Part shown: piece after piece, positions 60,633 to 64,000 of the stretch
Position numbering within the stretch: the stretch's first letter is position 1
Layout: the number at the start of each line of letters is the position of its first letter
DNA from: Verrucomicrobiota bacterium
GTDB taxonomy: Bacteria; Verrucomicrobiota; Verrucomicrobiia; Palsa-1439
Direction: 5' to 3'
Assembly (NCBI GenBank): GCA_003152315.1
Contig: PLZV01000057.1
Coordinates: forward strand, 1 to 64,000
Length of the DNA: 64,000 nucleotides
The notes under the pieces: model-generated
What the model saw: only the letters and a program-made list of their open reading frames with translations
Database searches by the model: none
What the model was told of the DNA's origin: nothing
Translations under genes and position numbers: made by a program

Positions 60633-61978
60633 AGGCGGTAAAATGCCTTGCTTTGCTGATGCATATCCGTCGTCACATCAAACATCAAATTGCTTCCAGA
60701 ACCCTGCAGCTTTGAGATCGGTTGCCAGGATGCCGGGACCAAATTATACGTTCGCTGCAGTTCATACCAGCGGATCGGCGACGTAGCTTGAACGGTCAGA
60801 TGTGAACCCGCGGTCCATTGCAGTTGGAAAGCCACGGAAGGATTGGACTTATTTGTCGGGTCGGAACCAAGCAGCCATTCCTGCAGATTGTTGTAACCGT
60901 CATTATCCGAATCCAACGTCTCTACCGCATCGTTTGTCGCCAAACCATACTGCTGCAACCAACGAAGCGGGATGCCGTTGGCTGTGGAAGGTTCGATCAC
61001 GTACAAAGAATAGTCTGTGTTGTTAAACGCGTACAAGAGACCGGCTTGGTTGTCGAAGTTCATGATGGTCGTGGAAAACGGCATGTTGGTGATGATTGAC
61101 GCGTTCCCGTGAATGGGGAAGGTCGTAGTGTTCCAAATGCCCGTTTTGCCGAAGGCGACGGAGCCATCATAGTTCAGGGCATAGACCTGCTCCTGAAATG
61201 TGCCAATTTGATTCATGAAGTTCGTCGGATTAAACAGGATTTGCCCGTAGGCGAGGTACTGGTCATCACCGGACAGCGAGTAATTGTCGTAATCCCAACC
61301 ATAAGGGTACGGGCTGTAATCGAGTGAATCGACCAATGTAACGGGATTGGTCGACACATCAAAATCTCCCATCGCGCCGAGATTTCCAGTGTACGTGTAC
61401 TGTCCGAAGAGTCGTGATTTGTTGGAGAGAATCACCATTCGCGTTTTGACGACGGAAAAAGCACCCAGGTCTGTCCCGGTGGTGGTGTCCATGGCGTGTG
61501 CCTCGCCCGAGTTCCAGAGATCAAATCCCGCATTGTAATAGAGGATGCCGGCTCGTCCGGCGGTTACATTCTCAGCCACAACCGGTATGACATAGGAAGT
61601 GACCAACGCTTGATTGCTCAGCGTCACGACACCGATCCGCCACGAGCCCGGCAAGCCCGTGCCCGGCCCGCTGTTCGCGACGTAGAGAAAGTTCCCGGTG
61701 GGATCGATGTCGCAGTCGGTGGGATCTTTTCCTACGTAGAGCATCTTCTGCACCCTTCCCGTAGTGGAATCGATGAAGAGGATATAACTGTCCTGCCTGT
61801 CAATGGCATATACCCAAGGGCGATGTGGGTCAGGCATGATCCGTACAATCGGAACTCCCAAGGGAAACTTTCGTGAAACAGTCCAACTTCCGGCTTGTAC
61901 AGTGGCGCAGATAGTCAGCACGATACCGGCAACCAGAGACACCACTCGACCAGTGCATTTGTTGTCTGACCTCACCAT
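60614..61978 (-). CDS. exported YVTN-type beta-propeller protein, paralogue 2
   Basis: 454 residues. It has a clear signal peptide (MVRSDNKCTGRVVSLVAGIV...QA-GSW) and an AAGGTG ribosome-binding site. It shares the blades of paralogue 1 (MPDHRPWVYAIDRQDSYILF-type, GDFDVSTNP, SDNDGYNNLQEWLLGSDPT region) and the same C-terminal segment. Its stop overlaps the longest start of paralogue 1 by 19 bases, so the two are probably cotranscribed. They lie between hydA and preT on the opposite strand and thus split what could be a pyrimidine operon. Confidence 0.8.
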   Translation of the reverse strand: MVRSDNKCTGRVVSLVAGIVLTICATVQAGSWTVSRKFPLGVPIVRIMPDPHRPWVYAIDRQDSYILFIDSTTGRVQKMLYVGKDPTDCDIDPTGNFLYVANSGPGTGLPGSWRIGVVTLSNQALVTSYVIPVVAENVTAGRAGILYYNAGFDLWNSGEAHAMDTTTGTDLGAFSVVKTRMVILSNKSRLFGQYTYTGNLGAMGDFDVSTNPVTLVDSLDYSPYPYGWDYDNYSLSGDDQYLAYGQILFNPTNFMNQIGTFQEQVYALNYDGSVAFGKTGIWNTTTFPIHGNASIITNMPFSTTIMNFDNQAGLLYAFNNTDYSLYVIEPSTANGIPLRWLQQYGLATNDAVETLDSDNDGYNNLQEWLLGSDPTNKSNPSVAFQLQWTAGSHLTVQATSPIRWYELQRTYNLVPASWQPISKLQGSGSNLMFDVTTDMHQQSKAFYRLCPKLY

Positions 61979-62160
61979 GGTACACCTTACGAAGTAAAAC
62001 CCTGTTAGAGAGTATCCTGCTGGGAGTCAAGTCTATTTGTTCCCACGCTTGGGCCCGGCTGGTTAAACTTTTGGCTTCTTCAGTGTTGCCCAGTTTTTGA
62101 AGCCGGGGCACGTGTGATGGGTCGGTTTGCCGTCCTATCGCGCTGTGTTAGATTGCCTTC

Positions 62161-62310
62161 GTGATACGAAAACTCAAATCGGGTAAGTTTCGCCTGTACT
62201 CGCGCAAGAAGAACCCGAAGACGGGGAAGCGGCGGAATCTTGGGACATTCAGTTCCCGCGGCGCCGCGGAGAAACACGAACGCGCGGTGCAGTATTTCAA
62301 ACGGCACTGA
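62161..62310 (+). CDS. conserved small basic protein (49 residues)
   Basis: From the GTG at 62161 the product reads MIRKLKSGKFRLYSRKKNPK, then TGKRRNLGTFSSRGAAEKHE and AVQYFKRH with a stop at 62310. This 'irKLkSGkyRLYSRKKdpkTGKRRNLGTF..aaaekHEraVQyFKRH' pattern is a conserved small protein of unknown role found widely in bacteria. It is strongly basic and may bind nucleic acid. It was found by reading the frame, being shorter than usual gene-calling cut-offs. No clear ribosome-binding site was noted. Confidence 0.75.
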   Translation: MIRKLKSGKFRLYSRKKNPKTGKRRNLGTFSSRGAAEKHERAVQYFKRH

Positions 62311-62832
62311 GCGAGACGTTCTCGCGGGAATGGATTTCATCTGTGTATCGTTGATTAATAATTTTGCTGGACACGGCGTGGTGGGAGAGGTAGACTGAGT
62401 AAGTGAAGATTCAACTTCCAACGCTAAACGTCCAACTTTCAAGGACCGGGGTGAGGGAGGAGCCTGCCTCGCTAAAACTATGGAGCCAAAGAGGGCTCCA
62501 AAACATGTGTTTCTGCGAAACGAACCCGAATTGGCTTCGCGAAATTGCGAACGGATGTTGCAGGGCGGCAGTAGGTTAGGACGCGCGAGCCTATTTTTCA
62601 ATTCGGGTTCGTTTGGCAAAGCCGAATCCATTTTGGGGGTCTATGGGGACGTTTTTTGAAAGACGAGGCCCAGAATCGGACAGCCCGGCGGTCTGTCCCT
62701 ACCTCGGGCGTGGCGATGATAGAACTGCTCTGGATTTTAGCGTTGCTCCTTTGGAGGGGGCGCATATAATTCGTTGACAACGTGAGGGCTGTCGAAGTTG
62801 CTCGCGAGAACGGGCCGCGCGATACGGAGAAT
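62311..62832. other. intergenic stretch upstream of preT
   Basis: Contains repeat phrases of the AACGCTAAACGTCCAACTTT type (62419-62438) and CGGCGGTCTGTCCCTACC. No gene was supported. The preT ribosome-binding site (CGGAGA) is at 62825-62830. Confidence 0.5.
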
Positions 62833-64000
62833 ATGATGATTAAGAATCTTGCCCCGAAGTTGACCGACGCGGAGTACGAGAAGAATTTCGCCGACATCAA
62901 TCCGCCGTTCGCGCCCCATAACTCGAAGATGGAAGCCAACCGCTGTTTGTACTGCTTCGATGCGCCGTGCACGCGGGCTTGTCCGACGCATATCGATATT
63001 CCCGCGTTCATCAAGAAGATCGCTTCCGGCAACATGCGGGGGAGCGCGAAAGAGATTATCGACGCCAACATTCTCGGCATGAGCTGCGGGCGAATTTGTC
63101 CGGTCGATTCGTTGTGCGAAGGCGCGTGCGTCTACAACGAGCGCGACACGGAGGCGATTGAGATCGGACGGCTCCAGCGTTACTCGATCGATTGGTTTTA
63201 TGAGAACTGGGACAAGACGAAACATATGTTCAAGGCGGGGAAGGCCAACGGAAAGAAGGTCGCGTGCATCGGCGGCGGACCGTCGAGCCTCTCCGCTGCG
63301 TTCTACCTCGCGCAACTCGGTTATGCGGTCACGATTTACGACAAGAACGACAAGCCGGGCGGGTTGAATACGTACGGGATCGCTCGCTACAAGATGTCCG
63401 CAGCGGAAGCGCTCAAGGAAGTGAAACTGGTCGAGCACGTCGGCGTGAAGTTCAAGCAGAAGTGTGAAATCGGCAAGGATGTCGCCATCGACAAGCTCAC
63501 GAAGGACAACGACGCCATTTTTGTCGGGGTCGGCCTTGGGGAGACCGAAGACCTGGGGATTCCCGGTGAAGATTTGTCCGGCGTGGTGGACGCCATCACG
63601 TTTATTGACGAACTCAAGCACAAGAAGCTTCGCGACGTGCGCATTGGCCGCCGTGTCGCGGTCATTGGCGCGGGAAATACGTCAGTGGACGCCGCCACGC
63701 AGTCGAAACGGCTTGGGGCGGAGATGGTCATGGTGCTTTATCGGCGCTCGGAAGAGGAAATGCCGGCGTACGAATACGAGTACGAGATCGCGAAGAAAGA
63801 CGGTTGCGTTTATTACTTCCTCACCGCGCCGAAACGCATCGTCGGCAAGGGCGCTGTCGAAGGCATCGAATGCGTCCGCATGAAACTCGGCGAGCCGGAT
63901 GCGTCGGGACGTCCGTCGCCCGAGCCGATTGCCGGCAGCGAGTTCATCCTGGAATGCGACATGGTGATCAAGTCGCTCGGGCAGAAGAAGCGGGGCGATT
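62833..64000 (+). CDS. preT: dihydropyrimidine dehydrogenase subunit (PreT-like), partial
   Basis: About 389 residues visible from the ATG at 62833; a second ATG at 62836 is equally possible. The flavin/iron-sulfur subunit passes electrons from NAD(P)H. Two cysteine groups bind Fe-S clusters: CLYCFDAPCTRACPTHIDIP (near 40-59) and CGRICPVDSLCEGACV (near 83-98). The FAD site is IGGGPSSLSAAFYLAQLG (near 145) and a second nucleotide-binding loop is VIGAGNTSVDAA (near 277). The C-terminus lies beyond base 64000; preA would be expected next. With hydA it forms the reductive pyrimidine degradation pathway. Confidence 0.9.
   Translation, partial: MMIKNLAPKLTDAEYEKNFADINPPFAPHNSKMEANRCLYCFDAPCTRACPTHIDIPAFIKKIASGNMRGSAKEIIDANILGMSCGRICPVDSLCEGACVYNERDTEAIEIGRLQRYSIDWFYENWDKTKHMFKAGKANGKKVACIGGGPSSLSAAFYLAQLGYAVTIYDKNDKPGGLNTYGIARYKMSAAEALKEVKLVEHVGVKFKQKCEIGKDVAIDKLTKDNDAIFVGVGLGETEDLGIPGEDLSGVVDAITFIDELKHKKLRDVRIGRRVAVIGAGNTSVDAATQSKRLGAEMVMVLYRRSEEEMPAYEYEYEIAKKDGCVYYFLTAPKRIVGKGAVEGIECVRMKLGEPDASGRPSPEPIAGSEFILECDMVIKSLGQKKRGD

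Overview
The window reads as a chromosomal segment of a Verrucomicrobiota-like bacterium. The clues are exported proteins ending in a 'DGDGMNNLQEYLTGTDP' type C-terminus, right-handed beta-helix and HYR surface proteins, a class II ribonucleotide reductase, and many different short palindromic repeats between and inside genes. The placement comes from family recognition only. No rRNA, tRNA or CRISPR array was found.

Layout. 1-7.8 kb: mostly minus-strand housekeeping and stress genes (ABC ATPase, flavin reductase-like protein, eRF1-like protein, BON protein, MORN lipoprotein, zinc-ribbon membrane protein), mixed with debris that includes two broken SRAP/YedK genes carrying the same palindromic insert. 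7.8-13.4 kb: a repeat-rich zone with an FHA protein, a 40-residue membrane peptide, four copies of a repeat unit of which two encode an intact 45-residue protein, and a frameshifted beta-helix/HYR surface protein. 13.6-40.35 kb: a contiguous plus-strand head-and-tail gene cluster of a tailed phage. The head half is Mu/B3-like (gp25/gp26-like proteins, small terminase, GpA-like large terminase, DUF935-type portal, protease, capsid, DUF1320, gpG, gp37-like). The tail half follows the siphophage and gene-transfer-agent order (tail tube, G/GT chaperones, short tape measure, two hub proteins, NlpC/P60, J-like tip, fibre, tailspike). No integrase, transposase, repressor, replication gene or endolysin was recognised.

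40.4-47.4 kb: core genes, with nrdJ behind a pair of NrdR-like boxes and glnS. 47.4-51.6 kb: an accessory patch with a tandem-HEPN protein, a PadR regulator bracketed by inverted copies of one 23-bp palindrome, DUF1697 sequences and an ECF sigma factor fused to a membrane domain. 51.7-57.4 kb: exported proteins for redox and polysaccharide work (thioredoxin-fold protein, CE1-type esterase, GH31 glycosidase). 57.7-64 kb: reductive pyrimidine catabolism, dihydropyrimidinase and the start of preT, separated by two tandem exported beta-propeller paralogues on the opposite strand.

The most unusual features are the palindromic elements lying in frame inside phage genes, the phage module that keeps its structural frames but lacks mobility and lysis genes (a domesticated or gene-transfer-agent-like candidate), and the repeat unit that ends exactly at the stop codon of a conserved small ORF.
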